Of a stretch of 64,000 nt of DNA, positions 49,829 through 59,050 are shown in pieces. The notes below the pieces were generated by a model. It did not search any database, had not been told where the DNA came from, and worked only from the letters and a program-made list of their open reading frames with translations. The translations under genes were made by a program, and so were the position numbers. How positions within the stretch are numbered: the stretch's first letter is position 1; each line of letters opens with the position of its first letter. The stretch is from NCBI GenBank assembly GCA_039029535.1, contig JBCCFW010000002.1, positions 1 to 64,000 on the forward strand, read 5' to 3'. The stretch is from JBCCFW01 sp039029535 (GTDB lineage: Bacteria; Acidobacteriota; JBCCFW01).

Positions 49829-51708
49829 CCTCGTCACTGCGTCGCTGGACCGTCGTCGTGCTCGCGCTGACCTGGCTCGGCCTTCCCTGCTTGGCCGAGG
49901 CAGCCGACTCCGAGAAGGAGCTGCGGCGTCGCATCAAGCGCTTCTACGTCTTGTCCTACCTCAACCGTCACGGGGAGCTCTGGGACATGTTCGACGAGAG
50001 CTTGCAGGAGCGCCTCGGCGGCGACCGCAAGCAGTACGTGAAGCAATCGCGGCGGTCGGGCTTCGAGCTCTACAGCTCCGTCATCAGCGAGATCGAGCGC
50101 AAGGGCGACAAGGCGATCGTCGACGTGGCCCTCCGCGTGCAGCTCGGTCCCGGTGCGAGCGTCACCACGCGACATCACCGCATGGCTTGGGTGTTGGAGG
50201 ATGAGCGCTGGTACTACCTCGGCAGCCTCGACATCACCCATCGCGAGAGCGAAGTCGACGACCTGGCGAGCCTGCGACCGCCGTCGGAGGCCGAGTCGGC
50301 GGCCATCCCGGAGTCCGAAGAGCTGCTGCCCAGCCGTGTCGAGGTGGCCGAGCGGACGGCTCCGAGCCCCGAGCTCGAGCCTTCTCGTGAGCGGGAGGGC
50401 GTGCGCTGGGATCTCGTGGGCGTGGCCCCGAAGGGAGCCCAGCGTCCCGACGAAAGCACGACGACTCCGATGGAGGTGGCGAGCGCCGAGCCTCGAGAGA
50501 CCGAGACCGCCGCTGCGGAGCCCGCACGCCCGACCGTCTCGGAGCCGGCGCCGAGCGAGCCCGTGACGACGACGACGCCCGAGGCACCGCGGCGAGCACC
50601 GGAAGCTCCGCGTCTCTTGCCCGACGAGCCGCCGCGCATCGAGGTGGCCATGGCCGACCGTCCGGCGGGTGAGTGGTTGCCGCCGTCGGTGGCGACCGCT
50701 CGTCCGGTCGAGCAGGTCGACGACGTGCCGACCGTGGACTTTGCCACCGCCGAGCTGCTGGTCCGTCGCTGCATTCACGGGCTTCCCATGCGGCGGCATT
50801 CTCATCTCAAGAAGCTGCGCGCCGCGCGAGGACCGGAGATCGGACCGGCCATCGCGTTGGTCCTTCCGGAGGCGCCTCCGCAGTACGCGGTCTACCTCAT
50901 CGAGGAGCTGGCCCGTCGTGGCGCGACGGCTCATGCCGGGGTGCTGGAGCCGTTTCTGGACGAGTCGCGTTACCAGGTGCGACTGGCGGCGGCCCGCGCG
51001 CTGGCCAAGGTGGGCGGCGTGGCGCAGGTCGAGCCGCTGGTGAGGATGGCTCGCGACGAGAACAACGCCATCCTCCGCGAGGCGGCGCTGCGGGCGCTCG
51101 GAGCGATCGGTGACGGTCAGGCCGAGGACGGTCTGGTCACGGTGCTCGGTGACAGCACGGCGTCCAGCGAGGTGCGCGAGGCGGCGGCCTGGGCGGCGGG
51201 TGAGTGCGGCGCGGCGTCGGCCGTGCCGTCCCTCGTCGACCTGGCGGGTCCGTCCTGGCCGGAGGAGCTGGCGGGGCGGGCGTTGATCTCGCTCGGCGTC
51301 CTCGGTGGTGACGTGGCGCGCGAGCACCTCGAGCGGGTGGCGAGCACCTTGCCGCGGCTGCGGCTACCGGCGCTCAAGGGGCTCGCGCGGCTCGGTCGTG
51401 ACGGGGCGGGCGCGGAGCTGGCCGACGCGCTGCTCGTGCTCGAGATGGAGGCCGACAGCCTCGACGTCGATCGCGTGGCGGCGACGGGTGAGGTGGAGGC
51501 GCTGGCGAGCCTGCTCGAGCACGTCAAGCCGACCGTGCGGCGGCGGACGCTCCAGCTCATGGGCCGGGTCGTCGACTCGCCTGCGCAGGCGGCTTCGGTG
51601 CTCGAGGAGCTCGAGGACGCTTTCTTGCTCGAGGGTGACGACACGACCTTCGGCGTGCTCATCGAGACGCGCGAGCGGCTGAAGGAGATGGCCGGGGTCG
51701 GGGGATAA
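49825..51708 (+). CDS. Exported HEAT-repeat protein
   Basis: 627 aa. Signal peptide (RWTVVVLALTWLGLPCLAEAA), then a DUF4440/NTF2-like sandwich with SDKE-type start (about 30-135: RIKRFYVLSYLNRHGELWDMF, AWVLEDERWYYLGSLDI), a 160-residue Pro/Glu-rich linker and about six HEAT repeats (about 305-560: YQVRLAAARALAKVGGVAQVE, NAILREAALRALGAIGDGQAE, SEVREAAAWAAGECGAAS). HEAT arrays bind other proteins, so it is probably the assembly partner of the kinase/TPR set. Its TAA appears to overlap an ATA start of the next small gene. Confidence 0.85.
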   Translation: MTSSLRRWTVVVLALTWLGLPCLAEAADSEKELRRRIKRFYVLSYLNRHGELWDMFDESLQERLGGDRKQYVKQSRRSGFELYSSVISEIERKGDKAIVDVALRVQLGPGASVTTRHHRMAWVLEDERWYYLGSLDITHRESEVDDLASLRPPSEAESAAIPESEELLPSRVEVAERTAPSPELEPSREREGVRWDLVGVAPKGAQRPDESTTTPMEVASAEPRETETAAAEPARPTVSEPAPSEPVTTTTPEAPRRAPEAPRLLPDEPPRIEVAMADRPAGEWLPPSVATARPVEQVDDVPTVDFATAELLVRRCIHGLPMRRHSHLKKLRAARGPEIGPAIALVLPEAPPQYAVYLIEELARRGATAHAGVLEPFLDESRYQVRLAAARALAKVGGVAQVEPLVRMARDENNAILREAALRALGAIGDGQAEDGLVTVLGDSTASSEVREAAAWAAGECGAASAVPSLVDLAGPSWPEELAGRALISLGVLGGDVAREHLERVASTLPRLRLPALKGLARLGRDGAGAELADALLVLEMEADSLDVDRVAATGEVEALASLLEHVKPTVRRRTLQLMGRVVDSPAQAASVLEELEDAFLLEGDDTTFGVLIETRERLKEMAGVGG

Positions 51709-51935
51709 CCGTCAGTCGCTTCGCGCGCGACACCACCAAGGAGGCGGCCAGCGTTCAGCTGGAAGCCCAGCGGCGCCTGGGACCTTCGGGACGCCTCGGT
51801 CTCGCGATGGAGATGAGTGATCTCGCGCGGGCGCTCGCCGAGGCTGGCTGGCGGCGGCGGCACCCTCAGGCGACGGCCGAGGAGGCGCGCCGCGAGCTGG
51901 CTCGGCGCCTCTACGACTTGCCGCTCGAGTCGTGA
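51705..51935 (+). CDS. Small conserved-looking protein with candidate ATA start
   Basis: 76 codons in a frame open from 51639 with no ATG, GTG or TTG before an internal ATG at 51807. The sequence SRFARDTTKEAASVQLEAQRR-LGPSGRLGLAMEMSDLARA-LAEAGWRRRHPQATAEEARR looks like the small helical proteins annotated as conserved hypotheticals ('LxxxRxxxPxxRLxxALEMSxxxRxLAxAGIRxRHP'), so the open region upstream of the internal ATG is probably translated. ATA at 51705 overlaps the TAA of the HEAT gene (ATAA), copying the four-base overlap seen at ten other junctions, with GGGGTCGGGGG just upstream. If that is wrong, the gene is either frameshifted or starts at another rare codon. Confidence 0.5.
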   Translation: MTVSRFARDTTKEAASVQLEAQRRLGPSGRLGLAMEMSDLARALAEAGWRRRHPQATAEEARRELARRLYDLPLES

Positions 51936-51964
51936 CCGGCCAATGTTTGTCAGGGGGAGCGAGC

Positions 51965-52447
51965 ATGACGACGAGCGAGCGCGGTCAGTCGATTCAGAGC
52001 AGGTTGCTGGATGGCGCTGCCTGGTTCTTCGACACGTTGTCGGGCATCTGTGACCCGACGCCCGAGGAGCTTCAGGCCTCCCTCCGCCAGACCTTCGGAC
52101 CCTGTCCGTCCTGTTCGGAGTCCGGGCACCGCTGGGCGGTGCTCGCCGTGGTCGCGTGTCATCCCGAACGAGACGTGGACCAGGCGCTGACCGATGCCTC
52201 GCGTCTCGTCGAGGAGCGAGCTTGGGCCGAGCTCGTCCGACGCTTCGACGAGGACGAAGGCAGGGAGATCTCCAACTGGCTCTGGTACGTCATCGCGTGT
52301 CCGTCCGAGGGCGGTCGGGTGCTCGAAATCGAGGATCCGTTCGACTTCCATCTCCTCGGTGGCGTCAGGGCTCGGATCCCGATCGAGCCGGCCGACACGC
52401 GAGTCCTCCATCAGCTCGAGCTCGAATGGCATGAGCTCGGTGACTGA
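51965..52447 (+). CDS. Small soluble protein, unknown
   Basis: 160 aa from the ATG at 51965, with AGGGGGAGC seven bases upstream; a GTG 33 bases earlier is less likely. It has no signal peptide or membrane helix. Notable are a CPSCSESGH motif (possible zinc ligands), Trp-rich EISNWLWYVIACPSEG and an acidic C terminus (LHQLELEWHELGD). The family is not recognised. It overlaps the next membrane-protein gene by 17 bases. Confidence 0.65.
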   Translation: MTTSERGQSIQSRLLDGAAWFFDTLSGICDPTPEELQASLRQTFGPCPSCSESGHRWAVLAVVACHPERDVDQALTDASRLVEERAWAELVRRFDEDEGREISNWLWYVIACPSEGGRVLEIEDPFDFHLLGGVRARIPIEPADTRVLHQLELEWHELGD

Positions 52448-52892
52448 GCCCGACGGACGTGGTCACCTCGTCGCCTTCATGCTGGCTCTCTGGTTCGGCG
52501 TCCACTCGGTCCTGTCGCGGCAGGTCGGTACCTGCACGATGGGCGATGTCGACCGCTTTGTCGGTGGCGCCCTCGTCGGCGTGCCGGCAGCACTCCTGGC
52601 TGCGGGCCTCCTGTGGCGACGACCGGCGGTGACTCCCGGTCAGCTCCTGTCGCTCGTCCTGCCAGCCGCGCTGATTCCCGTTGTCGTGCTCGAGTGGACG
52701 CCGCTCGCGCTCTCCACGACGCTGCAAGGCCACCACCTCTGCGGTCCGGAGCATGACGACCTGACGGCGGGTGCGTGGAGCTGGGAGCGTCTCATCCCGG
52801 CGGGCCACCTGGCCTGCACCGCCATCATGGCGATGGCGGCCTTGCGCTCCTGGAAGCGAGGAGCTGCAGCCTCACTCGCTCACCACGAGTAG
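52431..52892 (+). CDS. Multi-pass membrane protein, unknown
   Basis: 153 aa from the ATG at 52431. Four hydrophobic stretches are visible: HLVAFMLALWFGVHSVL, VGGALVGVPAALLAAGLLW, LLSLVLPAALIPVVVLEW and LIPAGHLACTAIMAMAALR. Three Cys and a GHHLCGPEHDD loop lie between helices 3 and 4. The family is not recognised. The reading frame ends 13 bases inside the convergent giant paralogue B1. Confidence 0.6.
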   Translation: MSSVTEPDGRGHLVAFMLALWFGVHSVLSRQVGTCTMGDVDRFVGGALVGVPAALLAAGLLWRRPAVTPGQLLSLVLPAALIPVVVLEWTPLALSTTLQGHHLCGPEHDDLTAGAWSWERLIPAGHLACTAIMAMAALRSWKRGAAASLAHHE

Positions 52893-54670
52893 CTGATGTG
52901 CTGCTCGTCGGTAGCGACGACGAGCCGCACGGGACCGGGGAGGTCGGCGAGAGCTCGGACCAAATGCTCCACGTCGTTGCGCCGGATCGAGACGAGGAGG
53001 GAGCTGCCTTCAGTCCAGGCCCACGCATGGCCCAGGCCGAGGTCCTCATGAAGCTCGTCGAAGGTCGACGCGTCGACGGGCCCTGGGTCGAGCCAGAGCG
53101 CGACGGATGTGTTGGTCTCGGCGTGATCGAGACTCGTCTTCAGCGCGCCTGACAAGACGGCCGGTCCGGTCAGGGCGTGGGTCACGGCTCCGTCGGCGTT
53201 CACGGCTGCGAGGGTTCTCTCGCGAGCCTCGGCCATCCGTCGCTGCCGGCCCTGGCGGTTGCTCCGCTCGCCTGGGTCGAGGAGATCAGGGAGACCGAGA
53301 GCGAGCACGGCCCGGCGTGGCTCGAAGTCGCGGGCTGCCGAGCGAAGGGCGTCCTCGTCGATGCTGAGATCGTGGGTGGCAACCTCTCCCTCGACGTGAC
53401 GCGTGATGGTCCAGTCTCCAGTGGACTCGGCCCGGACGACGAGACCGGTGGCCTTGGCCTTCGAGTACCAGGCCGCCAACGCCGCACGGGCTTCCTTGGC
53501 CGGTGCTGAGGGGAGGTCCAGGAAGACCTGAGCGGTCAGCCCGTCCACGGCCGTGGTGCGACCCGCCATTCCCATCGCGGCCTGAAAGCCAGCGTCGTCG
53601 TCGGCGGAGTGAATCGAGATCGTGAAGCCGGCGGTGCCGATGGTCACGGCGAGCTCGAAGAACGCACGGTTGTGGGAGAAGCAGTCGATCAGGCAACCAC
53701 CGGCCTCGAGATGGAAGAACGGATCGCGGAGCATCGAGCTCGGGTAGTTTCCGATGAAGCGTCCGATGGCTGCGCTCGCGGCGAGGGCCGACCACCCGCC
53801 GGTCAGGCGCTCCCAGGCCGGGCAGGGGTCATCCCAGATGTCCAGGGCGGAAGCAGCCACGTCCTCCGGCTGGAGCCAGCGGTCGATCGTCGTCGGCCCG
53901 TAGACGGTGCTGAGTGCCCCGGCGGCGTCATGGAGGGCATTGGCGAGCTCGGCGCTGCTCCTCGAGCCTCGTTCGAGTGGGAGCAGGTGATCTTCGTGGT
54001 CGAGTGCGAGCAGTCCATTCAAGTAGGCGACGTCCTCGGGTGAGGCGGGATCACCTCGTAGAAGCGTCTCCACGACGCGGGCCATCGTCTCCCAGGCGAG
54101 CTCCAGGTCGTCGGGCACGAGCTCTTGGGCTCCCGGAGCTCCGAAGGCTTCGAACCAGGCGGTGACTGACAGGCTCGGCGCCGCGACTTGCGTGTCGATC
54201 GTCGACCAGTCGGGCTCGAACACGCTGCCCTGAAGCGACCGTCGCAGGGCGGCGAGGCCGTGGTCGGCCCTGCCGTTCGGGGCCCGGAGGCGGACGCTCG
54301 CGATCACGTGCTCCGGAGAGCGGTCGGGTCCTCGTGCGCGGAAGTGCCAGACGTGCGCGGCGTGGCCGTAGGTCCAGAGGAGAAGGGCCTCTCCACCGTG
54401 GGCTTTCAGGATCTCGATCAGCTCGGAGGGCTCGGTGTCGAGCTCGGGATCGTCGACTGACCAGTCGTACCAGTCCAGGGCGGCGTGTCGACCGCGATGC
54501 CCGTGGAGAACACCGGGGCGAAGCTCGGCCGATGCGATGGGATCGGAGATGCCCCGATGGTGGATGAGCTCGCTCAGGCTGACGGTGTCCGGTTGGCCCT
54601 CGGCAGGGGAGTCGTCGACCTCTTCCGGCACGGGCTCGAGTGGTGCGATGAGGATGGCGGCTGAGGCCAT
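52880..54670 (-). CDS. Giant tandem paralogue B1, unknown family (N-terminally shortened)
   Basis: 596 aa. Shares with B2 and B3 the MASAAILIAPLEPVPE start, an HGGEALLLWTYGHAAHVWHF strand block, SVTAWFEAFGAPG, FTISIHSADDDAGFQ, ALGLPDLLDPGE, a WAWTEGSSLLVS block and the end LADLPGPVRLVV...YSW. It lacks about 95 residues (the helical HHCWTFLV/WVETTY region) that follow the N terminus in B2 and B3. No signal peptide or membrane helix, so probably cytosolic. The domain order and any activity are unknown. It overlaps the convergent membrane-protein gene by 13 bases. Confidence 0.85.
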   Translation of the reverse strand: MASAAILIAPLEPVPEEVDDSPAEGQPDTVSLSELIHHRGISDPIASAELRPGVLHGHRGRHAALDWYDWSVDDPELDTEPSELIEILKAHGGEALLLWTYGHAAHVWHFRARGPDRSPEHVIASVRLRAPNGRADHGLAALRRSLQGSVFEPDWSTIDTQVAAPSLSVTAWFEAFGAPGAQELVPDDLELAWETMARVVETLLRGDPASPEDVAYLNGLLALDHEDHLLPLERGSRSSAELANALHDAAGALSTVYGPTTIDRWLQPEDVAASALDIWDDPCPAWERLTGGWSALAASAAIGRFIGNYPSSMLRDPFFHLEAGGCLIDCFSHNRAFFELAVTIGTAGFTISIHSADDDAGFQAAMGMAGRTTAVDGLTAQVFLDLPSAPAKEARAALAAWYSKAKATGLVVRAESTGDWTITRHVEGEVATHDLSIDEDALRSAARDFEPRRAVLALGLPDLLDPGERSNRQGRQRRMAEARERTLAAVNADGAVTHALTGPAVLSGALKTSLDHAETNTSVALWLDPGPVDASTFDELHEDLGLGHAWAWTEGSSLLVSIRRNDVEHLVRALADLPGPVRLVVATDEQHISYSW

Positions 54671-54707
54671 GGGGTTTTCTCGAAGTGGGTCGGATCGTGT
54701 CGGGTTC

Positions 54708-56759
54708 TCACCACTCGTAGGTCGTGAGGTCCCCGCTGGCGTTGGTGGTCAGTCGCATGGGGCCTGGCATGTCGGCGAGCACGCGGATGAGGAACTCGAC
54801 CTGAACAAGCCGTGCGGACGCGACGATCGAAGGACCATCGAGCCAGGTCTCCCACTGGATGCCGAGATCGTCGCAGAGCTCGTCGAGGGCCAAGTCCTCC
54901 TCGAGGCCGGGCTCGAGCTTCAACGAGATCCCGAGATCGCGGCCGACCGCGACGTGGCCGAGAGCTCCGGTGAGCTCGCTCGGCCCGTTGAGAGTGGTGG
55001 TTCGGCCCTCGACTCCGAGTGCCCGCCGCGTCCTTTCCTCGAGCGCGGCGTGGTCATGGGGGCTGTCTTCGCTGTCGCCCCAGCGCGTCCACTCGCCCGG
55101 TTCCAGGAGGTCGGGGAGGCCGAGCGCGAGGACGGCCTCGCGAGGGGTGAAGTCGCGGGCGGCCGCCTGAAGCCTCTCCTCGTCGATGACGAGGTCCGTC
55201 TCGATGATCTCACCGTCGCGGTAGCGCGTGACGCTCCACGTGCCGTCGGCATCGGTGCGCACGAGGAGGCCGTCGGTCTTCCGCGTTTCGTACCAGTCGG
55301 TCAGCGTGTCTTGAGCCATGTCGGACGGTGCCGTCGGGAGATCGACGAAGGCGTGAGCGACCTGCTCAGCCATCGGAGACCAGCGAGCCATGACACCGGT
55401 GGCCTCACGGAAGCTCTCCTCGTCGGCGGCGGAGTGAATCGAGAGCGTGAAGCCGGCTGAGTCGATGCTCTCGGCGAGCTCCCAGAAGACGAAGCCGCCA
55501 CGAATCTCCACGACTTCGAGCCCGGCCAGCAGGTAGAAGAGGGGATCGCGCAGGAGCTCGGTCGGGTAGAGCCCGAGGAGGCGTCCGGCGCTCGCGGCGG
55601 CGGCGAGCGGTGAGCTGCCACTCGTGAAGCGGCTGCTGGCGGGGCAGGGGACCTCGGTGATCTCGCCGAGCCAGTCGGCGGCATCCCAGGCCAGCCGCCA
55701 GCGCTCCGATTTCGGTGCTCCGAGGACCGCCCCCAGACTGCTGAGCGCAAGGTAGACCGACGAGCCGAGGCTTCCCGGCTTGCTCTCGCTCGCTTGGATC
55801 GGGAGCAGGTTCAGGGTGCTTCGTGAAGAGATGAGGGCGTTCAGCCTCGCGACCTCGTCGGGGTCGGCAGCACGTCCACGGAGCAAGTCCAACGCGACAC
55901 GCGCCGCCGTCTCCCAGGTGGCCTCGGGTCGCTGCCACTCGAGCTCGGGCATGCCCGGCACCCCGAAGCACTCGAACCAGCTCGTCACCGAGAGCCGTGG
56001 GCCGGCCAACTCTCGCTCGAGCCTCGGCCACTGAGGCTCGAAGACGCTTCCCGCGAGCGACTCCTTCAACACGTCGAGACCCCGGCCGGTGCGTCCACGA
56101 GCTGCCGTGAGACGACAGCTCGCCGCGACGAATGCGGGGCGCTCGCCGGTGGCTTCGGCGCGGGCATGGAGGACGTGGACGGCATGACCGTGGGTCCAGG
56201 TGACGAGAGCTTCGCCACCGTGGACGGAGAGAAGGTCGGTCAGGGTTGCCAGCTCCTTGCCGCGAGCCGGTTCATTGGCAAGCCAGTCGAACTCACCGAG
56301 CCAGGCCTGCGTGCTGCGGACGCCGTGCAGCACCCCCTCTGGCAGATCCTCGGTCGGGATGAGGTCGTAGCCGCATCGGCGGTCGGTGAGGTCCTCGAGG
56401 CTGAGGCCGCAGGGAGTGCCCGTGCTGGCTTCGAAGTCGGCGGGACCGTTGCTGGGCGGCGGCCCCTTCATCCCATCGTAGCGCCAGGCGGGATAGGTCG
56501 TGTCGACCCAGCTCTTGGCGGCCTCCCGGAGACTCGGGTCCTTCTCGAGCGCCGCCGGCTCTTCCTGGCAGTAGGTGTTCCTGGCATAGACGCCGACGTC
56601 GTCCACGGGCTTCCCACGAAAGCGCTCGTCGCGACGCTGCTGCGCCTCCCAGGCCTCCTTGACCAGGAAGGTCCAGCAGTGGAGACGCGCCCGGAGCTCC
56701 GGGTCAATCTCCAGGGGCACGGGCGTGAGCGGGGCGATGAGGATGGCGGCCGAGGACAT
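54708..56759 (-). CDS. Giant tandem paralogue B2, unknown family
   Basis: 683 aa, 37 bases upstream of B1 on the minus strand. Order: MSSAAILIAPLTPVP start; helical segment (about 18-110) with AAKSWVDTTYPAWR and NGPADFEASTG; HGGEALVTWTHGHAVHVLHA; LSVTSWFECFGVPG; TELLRDPLFYLLAGLEVVE; FTLSIHSAADEESFREATG; AVLALGLPDLLEPGEW; and an end at LADMPGPMRLTT...TYEW. Conserved Trp/His/Glu positions across B1-B3 suggest a real fold, not repeats. The family is not recognised. The protein is probably cytosolic. A GGAGCTCTC ribosome site precedes the ATG at 56759. Confidence 0.87.
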   Translation of the reverse strand: MSSAAILIAPLTPVPLEIDPELRARLHCWTFLVKEAWEAQQRRDERFRGKPVDDVGVYARNTYCQEEPAALEKDPSLREAAKSWVDTTYPAWRYDGMKGPPPSNGPADFEASTGTPCGLSLEDLTDRRCGYDLIPTEDLPEGVLHGVRSTQAWLGEFDWLANEPARGKELATLTDLLSVHGGEALVTWTHGHAVHVLHARAEATGERPAFVAASCRLTAARGRTGRGLDVLKESLAGSVFEPQWPRLERELAGPRLSVTSWFECFGVPGMPELEWQRPEATWETAARVALDLLRGRAADPDEVARLNALISSRSTLNLLPIQASESKPGSLGSSVYLALSSLGAVLGAPKSERWRLAWDAADWLGEITEVPCPASSRFTSGSSPLAAAASAGRLLGLYPTELLRDPLFYLLAGLEVVEIRGGFVFWELAESIDSAGFTLSIHSAADEESFREATGVMARWSPMAEQVAHAFVDLPTAPSDMAQDTLTDWYETRKTDGLLVRTDADGTWSVTRYRDGEIIETDLVIDEERLQAAARDFTPREAVLALGLPDLLEPGEWTRWGDSEDSPHDHAALEERTRRALGVEGRTTTLNGPSELTGALGHVAVGRDLGISLKLEPGLEEDLALDELCDDLGIQWETWLDGPSIVASARLVQVEFLIRVLADMPGPMRLTTNASGDLTTYEW

Positions 56760-56798
56760 GAGAGCTCCGATGGGTCTACGAAAACGAAGGGACGAGAG

Positions 56799-58880
56799 TC
56801 ACCACCCGTAGGTCACGAGTCGCGTTCCGGTGCTCACCGTCAGGCGCACGGGACCTGGCATGTCGGCGATCAGTGACGAGAGATGTCCGGTGTCCACCGT
56901 GCTGGCTGCGAGGCAGACCGTGTCGCCCTCGATCCATGCCCAGGTGTCGGAACGGGTGAGATCGGCGCGCAGCTCGTCGAGGGCAGTCGGGTCGTCGAAC
57001 GACGGTGCGAGGCGTGCCGCGACCAGCTTGTTGGGCTTGGAGTCATGCCTGAGCACCCTGCCGGCGGCCTCAGGGAGAGCGTCCGGTCCCGTGAGCTCGA
57101 CGAGCTCGCCGTCTTCTGCCAGCGCCTGCCGAGTCGTCTCGCGAAACTCGGCGTCTTGCTCACGCACGTCGTCTCGGTCGGCGAGCCTGCACCAGTCACC
57201 TGGTTCGAGGAGGTCGGGAAGGCCGAGGGCGAGAACGGCCTCGCGAGGCGTGAGCATGCGTGCGGCTGAGCCGAGCCTTTCCTCGTCGATGTCGAGGCTC
57301 GGGTCGACGACTTCGCCCGCGGCGTGCTGCGTGATCGTCCAGGTACCGTCGGCGTCGGCGCGCACGATGAGCCCGTTCGACTTCCTCGCTGAGTGCCATT
57401 CGGTCAGGGTGTCCAGCACTGTCTCCGCCGACGCCGTCTCGAGATCCACGAAGGCGTGGGCGACCTGAGCCTGGGTCGGGGACCAATGGGCGTCGATGCC
57501 GGTGAGCTCGCGGAAGCTGTCCTCGTCCTCGGCGGCATGGATCGAGATCGTGAAGCCGGCCGAGTCGATGGTCTTGGCCAGCTTCCAGAAGGCGGAGCCC
57601 ATGGACGACTTCTCGACGAGCTCGAGGCCGGCCATGAGAAAGAACAGGCGGTCGCGGAGGAGCTCGGTCGGGTAAATGCCGAGAAGCCGACCGGTTCCGG
57701 CCGCCCGTGCCAGGGGCGTGCGGCCGAAGGTGAGACGACGGCCGGCGGGGTACGGGTACTCGGTGAGCTCGCCGTACCAGTCGGCAGCATCCCAGGGGAG
57801 CCGCCAGCGGTCCGACCTCGGAGGTCCGTACGACCAGCACAACGTCGTGAGCGAGTCGTGGAGCGGCCAGGTGAGCGACTCGCCTTCCGCAGCGGGCTCG
57901 GTCGGGATGGCGTGGTCTCTCTCATTGGGCACGATGATCGCGTTGAGTCGTGCGACGTCCTCCGGATCGGCGGACCGACCTCGGAGGAGAGACGTCGCGA
58001 CGCGGTCTGCGGTCTCCCAGACCTCGTCGTGATCCACGGGCCTCAGCTCGGGCACGCCGGGCACGCCGAGAGCCGCGAACCACTCCGTGACCGAGAGCTC
58101 GGGCGCCGCCAGCAACGCGTCGACGGTCTCCCAGCTCGGTGCGAGCACGGAGTCCTTCAGTGAGTCACGGAGAGTCGCCAGCTCGTGGCTCCGCCGGCCC
58201 CGTGGGGCCCGGAGCCGGAAGCTCGCCACGATGGAGCTCGGCCGGGTCCCCGGGGCCTCGGTGCGGAAGTGACGGACGTGAACGGCGTGACCGTGAGTGC
58301 AGGCGACGAGGGCCTCGCCTCCGTGGATGCGCAGGATCTCGGTGAGCACCTCGAGCTCGGGGCAGGAGAGATCGCCGACGGCCAGCGACTCGAGCTCCCC
58401 GAGCTCCGACTGGAGGCACAGGAGCCCGTGGGGGACGCCGTCGGGCAGCTCGGTGGAGGAGAGGAGACGATGGCCGCCCTCGCCTCGCCGGATGTCTCTC
58501 AGGCAGAGGTTGCTCCGGGCTCCGGTGCAGGCTTCGTAGTCGGCGGGACCGTTGTCAGGGGTCGGTCCTTCGAGACCGCTGGCACGCCAGGCGTCGTAGG
58601 TCGTCTCGACCCAGGTTCGGGCGGCCTCCAGCAGCTCGGGCTCGCCCTGCAATGCGGCCATCTGCGCCAGCTCCGACTCGCCGTTCGGCAAGGCGTAATG
58701 GCTGGAGTAGGCGTGGGTGACGTCCGACCGTTGCTGCCAGGACAGGCCGTCGCGCGCTTGCCTCTCCTCCCAGGCCTTCGCGACGAGGCCTGCCCAGGCG
58801 CGCATGCGGGCGCGGGCGTCCGGGTCGCCCTGCTCGGGCACGGGCGTCAGTGGTGCGATGAGAATGGCGGCCGACGCCAT
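56799..58880 (-). CDS. Giant tandem paralogue B3, unknown family
   Basis: 693 aa, first gene of the minus-strand triplet, with GGAGGGA before the ATG. It carries the same blocks as B2: MASAAILIAPLTPVPE, AARTWVETTYDAWRASG, NGPADYEACTG, HGGEALVACTHGHAVHVRHF, SVTEWFAALGVPG, TELLRDRLFFLMAGLELVE, FTISIHAAEDEDSFRELTG, LALGLPDLLEPGDW and MPGPVRLTVSTG...TYGW. The shared start AAILIAPLTPV is unusual: hydrophobic but followed by no export signal. Three full-length copies in a row suggest selection for divergent specificity. Function unknown. Confidence 0.87.
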   Translation of the reverse strand: MASAAILIAPLTPVPEQGDPDARARMRAWAGLVAKAWEERQARDGLSWQQRSDVTHAYSSHYALPNGESELAQMAALQGEPELLEAARTWVETTYDAWRASGLEGPTPDNGPADYEACTGARSNLCLRDIRRGEGGHRLLSSTELPDGVPHGLLCLQSELGELESLAVGDLSCPELEVLTEILRIHGGEALVACTHGHAVHVRHFRTEAPGTRPSSIVASFRLRAPRGRRSHELATLRDSLKDSVLAPSWETVDALLAAPELSVTEWFAALGVPGVPELRPVDHDEVWETADRVATSLLRGRSADPEDVARLNAIIVPNERDHAIPTEPAAEGESLTWPLHDSLTTLCWSYGPPRSDRWRLPWDAADWYGELTEYPYPAGRRLTFGRTPLARAAGTGRLLGIYPTELLRDRLFFLMAGLELVEKSSMGSAFWKLAKTIDSAGFTISIHAAEDEDSFRELTGIDAHWSPTQAQVAHAFVDLETASAETVLDTLTEWHSARKSNGLIVRADADGTWTITQHAAGEVVDPSLDIDEERLGSAARMLTPREAVLALGLPDLLEPGDWCRLADRDDVREQDAEFRETTRQALAEDGELVELTGPDALPEAAGRVLRHDSKPNKLVAARLAPSFDDPTALDELRADLTRSDTWAWIEGDTVCLAASTVDTGHLSSLIADMPGPVRLTVSTGTRLVTYGW

Positions 58881-58971
58881 GACTTCCCTCCGAGAGCCCC
58901 CGAGACGCGGCGCTGCGCGGGGGACGAGGCGAGAGTGTAGACATGCGCGGGACCGCTTCGACCTCCCTCAC

Positions 58972-59011
58972 GAAAAGGAAGGAGCCCGGCGAGAGACTCG
59001 CCGGGCTCCTT
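58972..59011 (-). terminator. Intrinsic terminator after the secreted gene at 59051
   Basis: A 15-base perfect stem AAGGAGCCCGGCGAG / CTCGCCGGGCTCCTT with an AGA loop. On the minus strand it is followed by CCTTTTCG, so it ends the leftward transcript of the gene at 59051-59953 and separates it from the B1-B3 operon. Confidence 0.85.
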
Positions 59012-59050
59012 CGAGCGCTCGGGTGAAGAGCTCGTCTTCAGTTCGGTGAT

